A stretch of DNA of 64,000 nucleotides. Origin: Carnegiea gigantea (Eukaryota > Streptophyta > Magnoliopsida > Caryophyllales > Cactaceae). Location of the stretch: contig JAKOGI010000523.1 in assembly GCA_029747015.1 (NCBI GenBank), positions 467,001 through 531,000 of the forward strand, written 5' to 3'. The notes beneath the pieces were generated by a model. That model worked only from the letters and a program-made list of their open reading frames with translations, was not told where the DNA came from and did no database searches. Of this stretch, positions 23,266 to 34,064 are shown in pieces. Position numbers and translations under genes: made by a program. Numbering within the stretch: position 1 is the first letter of the stretch; each line of letters begins with the position of its first letter.

Positions 23266-23830
23266 TCTAATAGAAGAAGTCATGTTTGGAAGAAAGAAAT
23301 CGCAAGTAGAACCCAACAAGATCAAATAAGGTAGTTTCCTGCGAAAAATCGACTCTATAAGGAGAAAGGATTTCTCGTCTAAAAAGTCAAACTCACTTCG
23401 CAATCTAATTGGACGAGTCCCTATTACAAGGATAAAATCCAAGTCGATCCCGACTAGATTAAGTGAGGGAGTCTCCTGCGAAGAATTGAATTTGCAAGGA
23501 AAAACGACTCCTCATCTTAAAAGCCAATATCACGTCGCGTTTTAAATGAAGGAATCGTGGTGAGAAAGAGGAAATTCAAGTTGATCCAAACTAGATTAAC
23601 TGAGGAGTCTCTTGCAAAGAATCGAATCTGCGAGGAGAAATGATTCCTCGTCTTAAAATTCGACTTCACTTCACAACCTAATTGGAGGAGTCATGACGAG
23701 AAGGAAGAAATCCGAATCGATCCTACCTAGATTAAGTAAGGGAGTCTCCTGCAAAAAATTGAATCTGTGTATAGAAATAATTTCTCGTCTTAAAAGTCGA
23801 TCTCATTTGCGATCTAATAGGAGGAGTAGT
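23266..23830 (+). repeat. Minisatellite C, regular 137-bp unit, four copies
   Basis: Unit starts fall at about 23266, 23404, 23541, 23677 and a partial fifth at 23813, so spacing is 136-138 bp. Each unit runs 'ctaattggaggagtc', 'gatcctacctagatta', 'gggagtctcctgc', then 'ctcgtcttaaaa'. The open frame at 23693-23965 is a by-product. This array is the right-hand continuation of the DNA cut by the chromovirus. Confidence 0.85.
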
Positions 23831-24320
23831 CGATTCTACAACTTCCTTAAAAAAATTAATATATGCTCCTGTAAAAAACAGGTGGGGGCTAAAAACAAGA
23901 GAATCCCCCCCAAAAAAGCCAAAAGGGGCCTAAAAAAGGGAAGCAAAAAAGAGGCGCACGCATGAACAACAACCTCAATGGAAAAAGACAAGAAAAAATT
24001 ACAAATTGCACTGAAGTATTTGTCTTATTAGACTAACACTCTGCAACAATTTAATATTAAATTGTCCAGCATAGTTTATGCAAAAACACCATGGAAAATC
24101 CCATGGCTGCTCATTTTTTCTCTCTACTTTCTGTATAATAGAACCAACCGTGAGTGACAATACCATCAAAGATCAAATCGACATTACTGATTATAGAGTA
24201 AGATGAAGAGCATGCGGTGTCGAATTTCTGGCTAACTGTAATGAAGACTCGTGAGATTTTAGAAGAAGTGATTACAAAGCATGATGAATTGACAATAGCC
24301 CCAAGGGCAACTTTATAGCA
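23830..24320. other. Unassigned interior of the TR-GAG element
   Basis: About 490 bp with A-rich patches (23870-23960) and no recognisable protein domain. Nothing resembling pol is present between minisatellites C and D. Confidence 0.45.
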
Positions 24321-24324
24321 ATTG

Positions 24325-24560
24325 TTAAAAAATTATTGATAGAATTTATCACAAATTGTTGATAAAAGTCTATCCCTCTAGATTGTTGATAGAATTTATC
24401 ACAAATTGTTGATACAATTTTTTACTTCTAAATTGTTAATGGACTTTATCACAAATCGTTGATAGAATTCTATCTCTTTAAATTATTGATAAAATTTATC
24501 ATAAGTTTTTAATAAGATTCTATCCCTAAAATTGTTGATAAACTTTATCACAAATCTACA
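24325..24560 (+). repeat. Minisatellite D, regular 50-bp unit, about five copies
   Basis: The TTATC of the 'ttatcacaaat' core recurs at 24346, 24396, 24446, 24496 and 24545, giving a 49-50-bp period. Each unit contains two half-copies of AATTGTTGATA-like sequence, so there is also a half-unit rhythm. Confidence 0.85.
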
Positions 24561-24761
24561 AGCACAATTATTTTCAAAAAAAAAAAATAATCAGCTTGGA
24601 TTATCCACCAAATCACCAAGTTATTTAGCAAAAAAAAAAAGGGGAAAAGCAAGAGGAAGCCCACAAAAACAAAAAAAGAAGAGCTTAGATCATCACCATC
24701 TTACAAGTTTTTGAGACTTAATCACTTCAAACACGCAGGATTCATGTGCAAATTTGACTTT

Positions 24762-24771
24762 TGAAGGGGTA
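24762..24771 (+). other. Polypurine tract of the TR-GAG element
   Basis: TGAAGGGGTA sits directly before the 3' LTR start at 24774. Its survival supports reading the element as mobilised by reverse transcription despite lacking pol. Confidence 0.55.
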
Positions 24772-24773
24772 TC

Positions 24774-25604
24774 TGTAGGAGGTTAAAATTTTGTGACAAA
24801 TCACATGACGCCACATGTAAAATAAAATATTTTTTATTTGGCCAATTAGGAGCAGCCATGTGTAAAATTAGCTTTGGCAAGCCCATTTAAATGGAATTAA
24901 ACTCTGGCAAATCAGAATTTGCCATGTATCATTAGTGATGCAGTAAATAGTAATTATTTATTTATTTAAAACAAAGAGATAATTCCTAAATTATGGGCCT
25001 CAACCCAAAGCCCATCTCAAAACCCTAGCCTGGGAGCCTATAAATAGAGGTCCTCTCCTTTATTCTCAAGGAGCTTTGTATTCAACATCCTATAAGCTCT
25101 AGAGCCCATACTGCAGATGACCTCTAGCTGCCAAGCGATAAGAATTAAGGTCATCTAGCTCAACGCATTCTGCAACCTTAAATTGAAGTCGACTTTGAAG
25201 TTCTTCATTCAGTTCATTGATCGAGATCAAGCAACCTCGCCCTTGTATCGATTGATCTGACCAAGTATATTCAACATTTAGTATTGCAGAATTCAAAGGG
25301 TCAAACTGCAAGTAGCATCTAGCTACCAAGTAAGAAGGATCAAACCTACAGGCTTTAGAAACAGCAATCAACCATTTAAAAATCAAGATCAAGAACATTT
25401 TAGAGTTTTTCAGCTAATTTGGGACAATCGAGATCAAGCGGCCATGCTCTCGAACCAATTCAAGTCATTAGGAGATCGACTCATAGGACTGTTTCATTGA
25501 ATTCAATTCAGAGATTGTACCTACACATACTATATCAATACAAAATTACATTTATTTCTCAATTTCTTGTCTAGTTTCTTCTAGGCACGAAATTTATGTT
25601 TACA
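24774..25604 (+). repeat. 3' LTR of the TR-GAG-like element
   Basis: 831 bp, TGTAGG...TTACA, with TATA box at 25039-25046. Followed by the target duplication CCTAT (25605-25609). Confidence 0.88.
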
Positions 25605-25861
25605 CCTATCTCGTTCTCATTTTTTCATTTCTCACTTTATCTTCAAATCTAGGTTTTAGGGCTACAAATTAGTGTAGTTTGATTCTGCTTGTTGAATTCG
25701 AATAGAAATTTGCAGTTTTGGGTTCGGATTGTTCAAGTTTTAATTCAATTTTCAAGTTTCTCCCTCATGGTCTTCATTTCTGAATGTTCTCGATTTTGCA
25801 TTCTAATTCCTCGTACCATTGATCTACTGTGATTTCTGTTCTAGTTTGTGGTCTTCCTTCT
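25605..25861. other. Flank between TR-GAG and TRIM insertions
   Basis: T-rich, leader- or intron-like DNA with no coding region seen. It was contiguous with 7668 before the TR-GAG insertion. Confidence 0.35.
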
Positions 25862-26142
25862 TGTTACAATGTAAAACTATTCCTGAGCCTTCAATCATCA
25901 GTTTAAGTTTTTCGTTGAATTGGTTATTGAACATGGTATCATAGTCTTTCTAACCGACAAGGTCTCGAGTTCGAATCTCAGCAGATCTCATACTTATTTA
26001 TTACGCAAGATATGGAGAGCATTTGAAACAACCATGCTTCAAGCCCAAATGGTATTCGCATGAGGGGGCGTGTTAGAGTATAAACATATTCTTAGGCCTT
26101 CAACCATCAGCTTAAGCTTTTGGTTAAATTAGTTCTTGAAAA
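25862..26142 (+). mobile_element. TRIM (miniature LTR retrotransposon) with perfect target duplication
   Basis: Two 72-bp direct repeats (25862-25933 and 26071-26142) surround a 137-bp body. The first repeat is followed at once by TGGTATCATAGTC (25934-25946), a lightly mutated initiator-Met-tRNA primer site. The purine tract GAGGGGGCG precedes the second repeat, which begins TGTTAGAGTATAAAC. CTTCT (25857-25861 and 26143-26147) flanks both sides exactly. With no coding capacity, it fits TRIM/SMART elements, which depend on other retrotransposons. The 'gagttcgaatct' stretch looks like a tRNA B-box, but the LTR anatomy is decisive against a SINE. Confidence 0.88.
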
Positions 26143-26147
26143 CTTCT

Positions 26148-27100
26148 TCTCATACACCTATGTTGGCATGCTCAATCAGTAGACGAGAAGGGCCTATTGA
26201 ACTTTTTCTACCAACCTTTTTCTCTTGATGCTGATGATGGGTAATCAAATGTGGTTTTGTTGTTTAATTTTAAATGAAAAAATAGTCCTTCATGTTAGAA
26301 AGTTAGGCAAGCCTCTGTTGATGCTCTGCTTAGTCTGTTCTATTAGTTGATTATGGGTTTTGGTTAGCTTCATTTATTTTTCTTTGGTTCTTTTTTGGCT
26401 CTCTCATTAGTTTAATGAACATTGACATTTGATAAGCATGAGGCGTTTATTGTCACTGATTTTGGTCATTTATGAGCGCCACTTTTCTTTGGTTTTTTGC
26501 CTCTTTTAAGTTGTTAAGTGAAATAGTTGCTGGCATAATAGGAATATAGTTAGCTACTCATAAGCATTGGTTTATTTTTTAAATATTTATTTTATCCTTT
26601 TTTAAAATTTGTTGTTAGCGTGTAGCCTAATTTAATTTAGTTAGTTTTTATCTTTCGGTCACACTAGTGAGGGATCTAAATTCAGGGCCCCATCTTGGTG
26701 GATCGACCTTCAAGTACTACAACGAAAGTTATATGCCTATGATTTAAACTTAATTATTATAAAAATCACAACATAACTAAACTTCCAATAGGCATGTTGT
26801 TCTTCCTATTTTTGCATTCATTTGCATAATCTCCTACTTCTCCACATGCCCAGAACTTAGAACTCTTTATCTCTATAGGATGACAAATAGTTTTCCTAAA
26901 AAAATCTTCGTTTTTGGGCTTAGCTTGTTATAATACTTTCTGTTGTACTGTTTTCCCCCTCGCTTATTAAAGCTACTTTTCTTACAAAATTTTCTCTTTC
27001 TTCTCTTTTCAGGTTCACTTTCCCAATGATAAGAAGCATCTCAACAAGTTAGAAATGGGTTCTTCATTTTCTTTTGTTTTTGGATATCAAGACACTGATC
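26148..27100. other. Unassigned AT-rich DNA
   Basis: About 950 bp with no convincing exon, RNA gene or repeat end. Short T-rich runs and scattered stops in all frames. Confidence 0.35.
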
Positions 27101-27103
27101 ATT

Positions 27104-28029
27104 CACCACAAGAAATCTAGGTATTAGTTCGGATAAAAATTCAGTACTAAACCCCTCATCGCAAAATATGTACGGTGTTGGAGTAAAATATCTGAAGCTA
27201 TTAACATCATAATTGGCGTCAAATGACATGTAGGTGCTAATTACATCGAATCAAATCTTATGCTATCAGAGTAGAATAAATCCAATTAGCATCAATTTTC
27301 TCGTACTCTAGTGGCACTGAATATATTATACGACACTAAATTTCACTGCACGATGGAGAAAAGAGTATCTAGTTTTGTTTTTTTTGGCATCGAAATATAT
27401 GGGTCTATTGCCGTTTGATTACTATATCCATCGCTAATCAGCCCTTTTTTTTCTGCAGTAACAAAAATTTAGCGTCGGATTATTGGATGCCACTTGCCTT
27501 CAATGTTTTATTCAGTTGCGAAAATGTGGATTTTTTTGGCATGCTTTTTGCAAGTTTTAAGTTTTGACATTTCTTAGACAAACATTTTTCATCCACAATG
27601 AACATTCAACACATTCTCAACACATCATGGACATTGTTAAATGCACAAACTGCCATCCATCTTAAACATGACCCTGAATCCGTATAACTAGGTTCCATGA
27701 TACATAAACTTGAAGTAAAAATGTTCATAAGGTACACAAACCAACATCTAACAAGTTTCACAACATCAAACTATCGCAAGTTCAACAATCCTACCAAATG
27801 CATGATACTAAGAGTTAGTTTACATAGAAACTACTAATCATGAGAGCCTGATGGATGAAAGGTAAACCAAGCAACATGCTAAATTATGATTGACAACTGT
27901 GAATGAGCTTCGTTGCCTCATCAAATTGTCGTTTGTAGTTATCCACAAACTTCTTGTGTTCATCAAATTGTTGCTGAGTTGGTTTCAAGTCCATTGCTAG
28001 CTTAGAATATGTCGAGGAAATCTATATGT
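27104..28029 (-). mobile_element. 3' end of a second CACTA element
   Basis: CACCACAAGAAATC (27104-27117) is the CACTACAAGAAA-type terminal inverted repeat with one change, preceded by a possible 3-bp target ATT. Inside it, motifs like 'gcatcgaaat' and 'gcgtcggatt' recur (27150-27500) as a subterminal field. The element therefore runs from here to the right on the minus strand. Its other parts are cut off at the Athila LTR (28030) and do not reappear at 38965. Confidence 0.65.
27885..28020 (-). pseudogene. C-terminal exon of a CACTA transposase
   Basis: The reverse complement reads STYSKLAMDLKPTQQQFDEH and then KKFVDNYKRQFDEATKLIHS in one frame. It is a charged, Gln-rich, probably coiled-coil tail, about 770 bp inside the CACTA terminal repeat, as expected for the end of the transposase gene followed by its 3' region. 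I cannot match it to a specific family, and the catalytic part is gone. Confidence 0.5.
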
Positions 28030-29491
28030 TGTGAAGTTCGCAAGCATATAGTTTATCGTCGTAGCAATTACGGGTGTCATCCTCAGGGATAAATATAAAA
28101 TTACATCGCTGTAAAACTGAATGTGATAAAATTAAACTAAATTATCAAGGTTCAGTGAATTAGTAACCAATCTTCCCATAACGCTAAACTAGAAGATCAT
28201 CATCAGGATGAAGCTTACACTAACTCATCACCGATAACCTTCAGTTCTGAGGAAATTAAGTAAAACTAAACTGGAATAACTAAGGGTCAATATGGCTAAA
28301 CAAGTATAAGAGAACTACAGTAAACAAATTTAACAAACCAAGCAAGGCAAAATATCTTCCCTAAATAATAACCAAGAGTTGGCTAAGATCTTGGAACAAT
28401 TTGAACCCAATGAAAACAACTAGCGAAGGAAGAACAGAACCATAATCGAGAGCAAAAGCAGATTGGCCAAGATTGAATTTGACTGAGTAAATAAATGCAA
28501 ATCGAAAGTGCAAGGAATTAGGACCCATTAACATTCAATCTCCAAAGTTTAACACCGATTCTAATCAAACCAACAAACCAAAAGTCAAATTACACCAATT
28601 TGTGAGACTAAAATCAAGACTTAAATTTGAAAACTGAGAAAACGTAATAAAATAAAACAAGATGAAGAAATTGAAACTCAAACTTGTTGTCCAGTGCCTC
28701 CACTTTGTCCTCCTCTTATCCCATAAAACCCTACCTTCACTGCCCTTTGCTCCCCCTCCAAATCCCTTTAACTTACGGAGCCTATTATTCCCTTCATTGT
28801 CTCATTATTTGGCTCCAACTTGATGACAGAAAGAGACTATGGAGGTGAGGACAATGGCTGGAAGTTATGAGTTATGGCAAACTAGCGAAGAAGAATAACC
28901 GTCTCTAGTTACACGAAGAGAGAGAAGAGGAAGAGGTGAAGGAAGCTGGATTCGAATCATTGTGCTAAGCGCATGTTTTTAAGTAAAGAAGAGAAGGGAA
29001 AATTCTAACATGCTCGGCACTGGGCCTAGCATGAAGTCCACGTGCCAAATCTAGGAGAATTAAGAAACTACGCCACTAGAATAAGAAACAGGCCCACAAT
29101 GATGCGCAGGGGAAAAGAGTTGAACTGGGCTATGGGTGGAAAATGGAAGTACAGGCCCAAAGAGGAGAGAGAAAGCTAAGAGAAGAGGAGGACTGAAGGG
29201 GAAGTCCTGTTGATCACATATTGTGCACCTGGGAGGAGCTGCACCAGGGTCTTCTGAGCTATGCTTAGGCTTTAACTGGGCATGAGTTAGGGAATGGACC
29301 GCTACTTCTTAACTTGACCCTAACTTCTCTCTTTTTTCTTCCAAACAACTTACTAGTTCTTACCATTTCTCAAATTGCTACAAAACAAACAAAAACATAT
29401 TCAAATCTTAGTTTAAGAACTTATTTTGAGCAAAAATTAGATAATAACAGGGTATAAAATGGCATAATTTTAGGTTGAATAATACCCTACA
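28030..29491 (-). repeat. 3' LTR of the Athila-like element
   Basis: Read on the plus strand, it starts TGTGAAGTTCGC and ends ATACCCTACA; inverted, it is TGTAGGGTAT...TTCACA. It is collinear with 37506-38964, including a distinctive block with 'cagcttacactaactcatc'-like sequence at about 28210. Confidence 0.82.
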
Positions 29492-31320
29492 ACTAAATTT
29501 TTCCCATCCTCAACTAAAATAAAAGTAAAAATCATAGAAAAATGAAATAAAACCCTATCTCACTGTCGTATGAATCACGGTTGCACTTAACACATGTAAT
29601 AACCCCTTTAAACCCCTAGGTTACTCGTAGTGGACGAGTAAGGTCTCATGAGGGTTTGCAGAAGATATGCTCACAAAATCTATAAAAAAAACAGAAAACA
29701 AAAAATTGAAAATCAAAAATCTTTTTGGTCCTTTTAAAAAAATTTATATACACAATACTGGAAATATATATATTTATATATATACATATTCTAATGAACC
29801 ACATCACTTAAGTAACCTAAGCACTAGATCACTTACAAACATAATGTACACATAAAGAAATTCTTATTCCCCACTAATCACATCTATACACAATCTTTCA
29901 CCCCACTAAAAAAAGTTATTTACAAGCAAGACTGGTAGAACCTCGCTTTAGGGAAATATGGGACACTACTGCTCACGTGTTTAAAATATCACAAGGTCAC
30001 TTAACTCATCTTCCAATCAAACAAACTACCGTAGGCTTGCTAGGATTCTCAATTCTCCATCACTAAAATGCAATATGCAAAGCAATAATCAAAAGTGCTT
30101 TCCAGGGTTGTATTGCGACCAAGGGTTAAGGGTTAATAGAGGGAAAATTGATTCGGGAAATGAGGAGGTAAAAGCCAAAAAGCCAATAAGCAACCAAACA
30201 CTTCCAACAACTATAATAATCACAGATTCTCTCAAAACAAAATAAGAACACACCCTACGAAATTGGGCCATTGGAAATAAGTTTATACAATGATAACGTT
30301 CATGCCAATCAATCTTATTCACAACTCTTTTTAAAATTTTTGAGTTTTTTTTTCCCCTCTTTTTCCAATCTTTTCCATAGGAACTCTTTCTCTTTTTTTT
30401 TTTTTTTGCTTTTTTTCTTCTTTTTTTTTCATTAAGCAGATGAATGAATGGCTTGTACAAAAATAACACAACTCAATTTCCAAATAATCACAATGATACA
30501 TCCCATCATATAACCAAAATGAACCACCAACTACAAAAGATAGCCAAAAGCTACCCACCAACTATTGAAGGGTTGCTTCACTACTATTGGCTTGGGTAAA
30601 GAAAATGTGTTTGGGTTAACGGCTAAAATGAAGGGTTCACAACAAAAAGGTCAAGACTCAAAGGGCTAGCAAGGAGTAGAATATTCAAATCACGGTGACA
30701 ATTTGGCTTTGTAGCTTACAAAATGAACAATGCCTCTATCATAATATCATAATGCATACGCTAAATGTAATTTCAAAGAGATTCATAGCAAGTTCTAGGG
30801 ATGTAATCATGGAAGATACATATATGAAAAAACATGAGGCTTAAAATGATGAATTAGTCTGTAAAGCACAAAATCTTACGGGTTCAACTACCAAAGTCAA
30901 GCTTTCTTTAGAAGTAATGTCAAGAGTTAGGACTATACACAAACATCATGCTTTAGACTAAGTTCTATCAATGCACACTACATCTATATACAATCTAATA
31001 CTAAGGTACAAAAGAACATAGTTAATTAGAATAGCACATATATTACCTAAAACAAAAATCTTTTTAGATTTTCAAAAAATTTTCATTTTTTTTTCTAGTT
31101 TCCCCATCCCTGCATCAAAATCAGACAATGTTCTCATTGGAAGTAGAAGGAAATATAAAAACTAAAAAGGAAAAACAAATAGAAAGGAAAGCAATCTTAA
31201 TCAAAATAGGCTGAGTGCTACATATACCTGAGCTATTCAGAAGCATATTCCTTATCAGAGCTCGACTCGCGGAGTATTAAACACTCCACATTCTCTGTGC
31301 TCGGCAGCTCCAGAAACCGC
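29492..31320 (-). other. Athila 3' region beyond integrase
   Basis: About 1.8 kb between the integrase C-terminus and the 3' LTR. Athila elements often carry a third, env-like ORF here, but I see no such protein: the open frames (30089-30469, 30331-30561) are Lys-rich translations of T-runs near 30345-30430. A pyrimidine run at 29501-29512 is, on the element strand, the polypurine tract. An AT microsatellite lies at 29764-29789. Confidence 0.5.
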
Positions 31321-31321
31321 T

Positions 31322-31540
31322 TCAACATCTAACATTCATCTTAAAAGTGGCGCCTCGTTCAGGATCCTGGATCTTAACTACACCATGGGGAAAAACATGC
31401 GAAACAATACAGGGACCCATCCAATGGGACCTCAATTTCCCTGGAAATAAATGAAGCTTAGAATCATATAAGAGCACTTTCATTCCTGGAGCAAACTCTT
31501 TCCAAAGAATATGTTTGTCATGAAATAACTTAGCCTCCAT
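31322..31540 (-). pseudogene. int: Athila integrase C-terminal segment
   Basis: A 72-codon open frame with KVLLYDSKLHLFPGKLRSHW then MGPCIVSHVFPHGVVKIQDP is the common C-terminal DNA-binding region of Athila/Tat integrases. It is separated from the core domain by stops around 31541-31625. Confidence 0.78.
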
Positions 31541-31619
31541 TTGTAAGATCGAGCATTATTATAAGCCTCAGCTCTTATCTCTTCTATCTCACTAAGTTTC
31601 AATCTCTTTTCCTCACCTA

Positions 31620-32464
31620 CCCCAGCTAAGTTAAAGTTAAGCATCTTAATGGTTCCCAAGCTCTATGCTCTGTCTCTATAGGGAGATAATAAGGTCTACC
31701 ATAAACAACCTTATAAGATGATATACCTATGAACATTTCAAAATCTATCCTATAAGCACAAAGAGCATCTACAAGCTTGTCGGCCCAATTCTTTCCATTC
31801 TTACTCACAGTCTTCTCTAGAATCCGCTTAATTTGCCTATTAGATGCTTCAACATGGCCACTAGTTTGGGGATGATAGGGGGTAGCAAGTCTATGAACTA
31901 TGGAGTAGCTCCTCAACAAGGCATCAGAAGATCTATTAGTAAAGTAGGTATCCTAATCGCTAATGATAGCTTGAGGCATGCCAGATCTAGCAAAAATGTT
32001 CTTCCCAAGGAACTTCACAGCCACTTTGGTATTATTGGTCCTAGTAGGGATGACCTCTACCCACTTAGAAATATAGTCCATAGCTAATAAAATATACTCA
32101 TTCTCAAAAGAAGATAGAAATGGTCCCATAAAATCTATATCCCAAACATTAAAAATCTCCACCATAATGATGGGATTAAGTGGCCTCATATCTCTCCTTC
32201 TTATCCTACCCAATTGATGGCACCTAAGGTAACTCTTATAATGCTCAAAAGCATCCCTAAACAAGGTATGCTAATAAAAACTACATTGAAGAACTTTGGT
32301 TGTGGCCTTTCTCTCACTAAAATGCCCCCCACATGCTTGGTTATAATAGAATGAAAGGACAATCCTAACCTCGTGGTCGGAAATACACCTCCTGAAGACT
32401 TGGTCAAAACAATATTTAAACAATTAAGGGTCCAAATAAAGAATTTCACAAAGTTCTCTATCAT
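31620..32464 (-). pseudogene. int: Athila integrase zinc-binding and core domains
   Basis: Three overlapping frames carry the domain. A histidine/cysteine region ends in a SYLRCHQLGRI-like segment (about 32190-32260). The core follows, with WDIDFMGPFLSSFENEYILL containing the first catalytic Asp, DYISKWVEVIPTRTNNTKVA, and AIISD with the second Asp (31953-32264). After a frameshift come ATPYHPQTSGHVEASNRQIK, with the expected catalytic Glu, and KNWADKLVDALCAYR (31626-31919). Stops and shifts separate all three. Integrase would insert the element's DNA copy. Confidence 0.82.
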
Positions 32465-32471
32465 TCTTAGT

Positions 32472-32990
32472 TCAACTATCAGGGATCATACCAAACACTA
32501 GGTAGCTCACAATGTTAGCACACCAAGGGTCAGGGTGGACTATATACAATTGTTCATCAGGGAAGCATTTAGATATACTAGACTCACTCTCTCTACTGTA
32601 AAGAGTCATAGATAAATGATCAGCAACAAGGTTCTCAGAACCTTTCTTATCCCTAATTTCACAATCAAATTCTTGCAACAATAAGATTCACTTTACAAAT
32701 CTAGGCTTAGCATCCTTCTTCGAAAGAAGGTGCTTAAGAACATAGTGATCAGTATAAACAATCACATGAGACCCAATCAGGTAAGATCTAAACTTCTCAA
32801 AATCAAAGATCACAACCAAGAATGCTTTCTCAGTGACAGTATAATTCAGTTGGGCATCATTCAAAGTGTGACTAGCATAATAAATGACATGAGGCTTCTT
32901 ATCAACACATTGCCATGAAACAACCCCAATAGCATAGTTAGATACATCACACATTAGCTCAAATAGCTCACACTAGGTGGGAGGATGAAG
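32472..32990 (-). pseudogene. pol: Athila RNase H
   Basis: [15 protein letters not shown] carries the first catalytic Asp (32954 downward). It is followed by [40 protein letters not shown] with the catalytic Glu, and [20 protein letters not shown]. After a break, FDCEIRDKKGSENLVADHLS (from about 32670) gives the end of the domain. The order is normal; stops at about 32685 and 32471 break it. Confidence 0.82.
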
Positions 32991-32999
32991 AAAAGGAGT

Positions 33000-34010
33000 A
33001 GAGGTTAATACTTCCTTAAGCTTAGAAAATGCCAGAAGACACTCCTCAGTGAAGTGAAAGGGTCATATCCTTACTAAACGATTAGCCAAAGGCTAGCTAT
33101 CTTACTAAAGTCTTTAATAAAATGACGAGATAAGCCAGCATGTCCAAGAAAAGACTTCACCTCTTTCACACAAGTGCAAAGGGGACGATTAACAATCAAA
33201 TCAGTCTTAACCTCATCTACCTCAATTGCATCTCTAGAAATAATGTGGCCTCAGACTATCCCCTTTTTAGCCATGAAGTGACGTTGCTCCCAGTTCAAAG
33301 TTAAGTTTTCTCCCTACACCATTGCAAAACATTTCTCAGATTTGACAACTACTCATCAAAGAAAGGCCCAAAAATTAAAAAAAGTGATCCATGAAAATGT
33401 CTATGCACTATTCAACCAAACAGCATTCTCCAAAAGGCATACATTCCAAAAAAAAGGTAAAAGTAGTATTCTTCTGATCTCAGGAGCAATAGAGATCTAA
33501 GTATAGTCAGAATTCCCATCTAAAAAATAATAAAATGAATGATCAGCTAACCTCTCTAACATCTGGTTAAGGAAGGGAAGCAAAAAATGGTCTTTCCTAG
33601 CGGCAACATTCAATTTCCTATAATCAATACAAACACACCACTCGGATTGGACTTCAGTGGGAACTGACTCGTTTTGGTCATTCCTAATTACGGTAATACC
33701 GGTTTCTTTAAGAATAACCTGAACAAGGCTAACCCACTCACTATCAGAAATGGGGTAGATAATCCCATAGTATAACCGCTTAAACTTTTCCTTCTTAACT
33801 ACTTCTTATAAAGTCATGCTCAAACACCTTTGATGATCTCGGTAGGGCTTAGCATTATCCTCTAAATAGATTCTATGCTGCACAAGAAGGGTACTAATAC
33901 CCTTAATGTTCCCTAAAGTCTAACCCAAGGCTTTCTTGTTCTCTCTAAGTAAGGTAATCAGTTTATTTTCTTGGTTCGGATCTAGGTCAGAAGCAATAAT
34001 TATAGGCAAG
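33000..34010 (-). pseudogene. pol: Athila reverse transcriptase
   Basis: The minus strand shows reverse transcriptase pieces in several frames with many stops. The catalytic box reads Phe-Met-Asp-His rather than Phe-Met-Asp-Asp: the codon for the second aspartate is CAC (plus-strand 33384-33386). The region just before RNase H (about 32960-33060) carries HFTEECLLAFSKLKEVLTST. No frame longer than about 50 codons survives, so this is the most decayed pol domain of the element. Confidence 0.65.
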
Positions 34011-34064
34011 GATTCATCAGGTCCTAAAAATAAATACTTAAGAAAGTCAGAAAGAGGTTTCAAT

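Larger units (their letters stand above)
7674..25604 (+). mobile_element. TR-GAG/LARD-like LTR retrotransposon, split by a nested chromovirus
   Basis: Two 831-bp direct repeats (7674-8504 and 24774-25604) begin TGTAGG and end TTACA, and are flanked by a 5-bp target duplication with one mismatch. Between them are a primer-binding-site candidate, a decayed gag, several minisatellite arrays and a purine tract. I find no protease, reverse transcriptase or integrase. Without the nested element (12156-23255 plus one duplicated 5-mer) the unit is about 6.8 kb. A gag-bearing, pol-less two-LTR element matches the published TR-GAG description and overlaps the LARD class; it would have depended on another element's enzymes. 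A hand count finds 23 differences in the first 128 aligned LTR positions, so it is old. Confidence 0.8.

Noticed and set aside
25934..26070. tRNA gene or SINE
   Set aside because: The GGTATCATAG and GAGTTCGAATCT segments look tRNA-like, but they sit inside a TRIM with LTRs, primer site, purine tract and target duplication.
30089..30561. Env-like gene of the Athila element
   Set aside because: The open frames are Lys/Arg-rich translations of T-runs, with no membrane pattern or signal peptide expected of an env-like protein.
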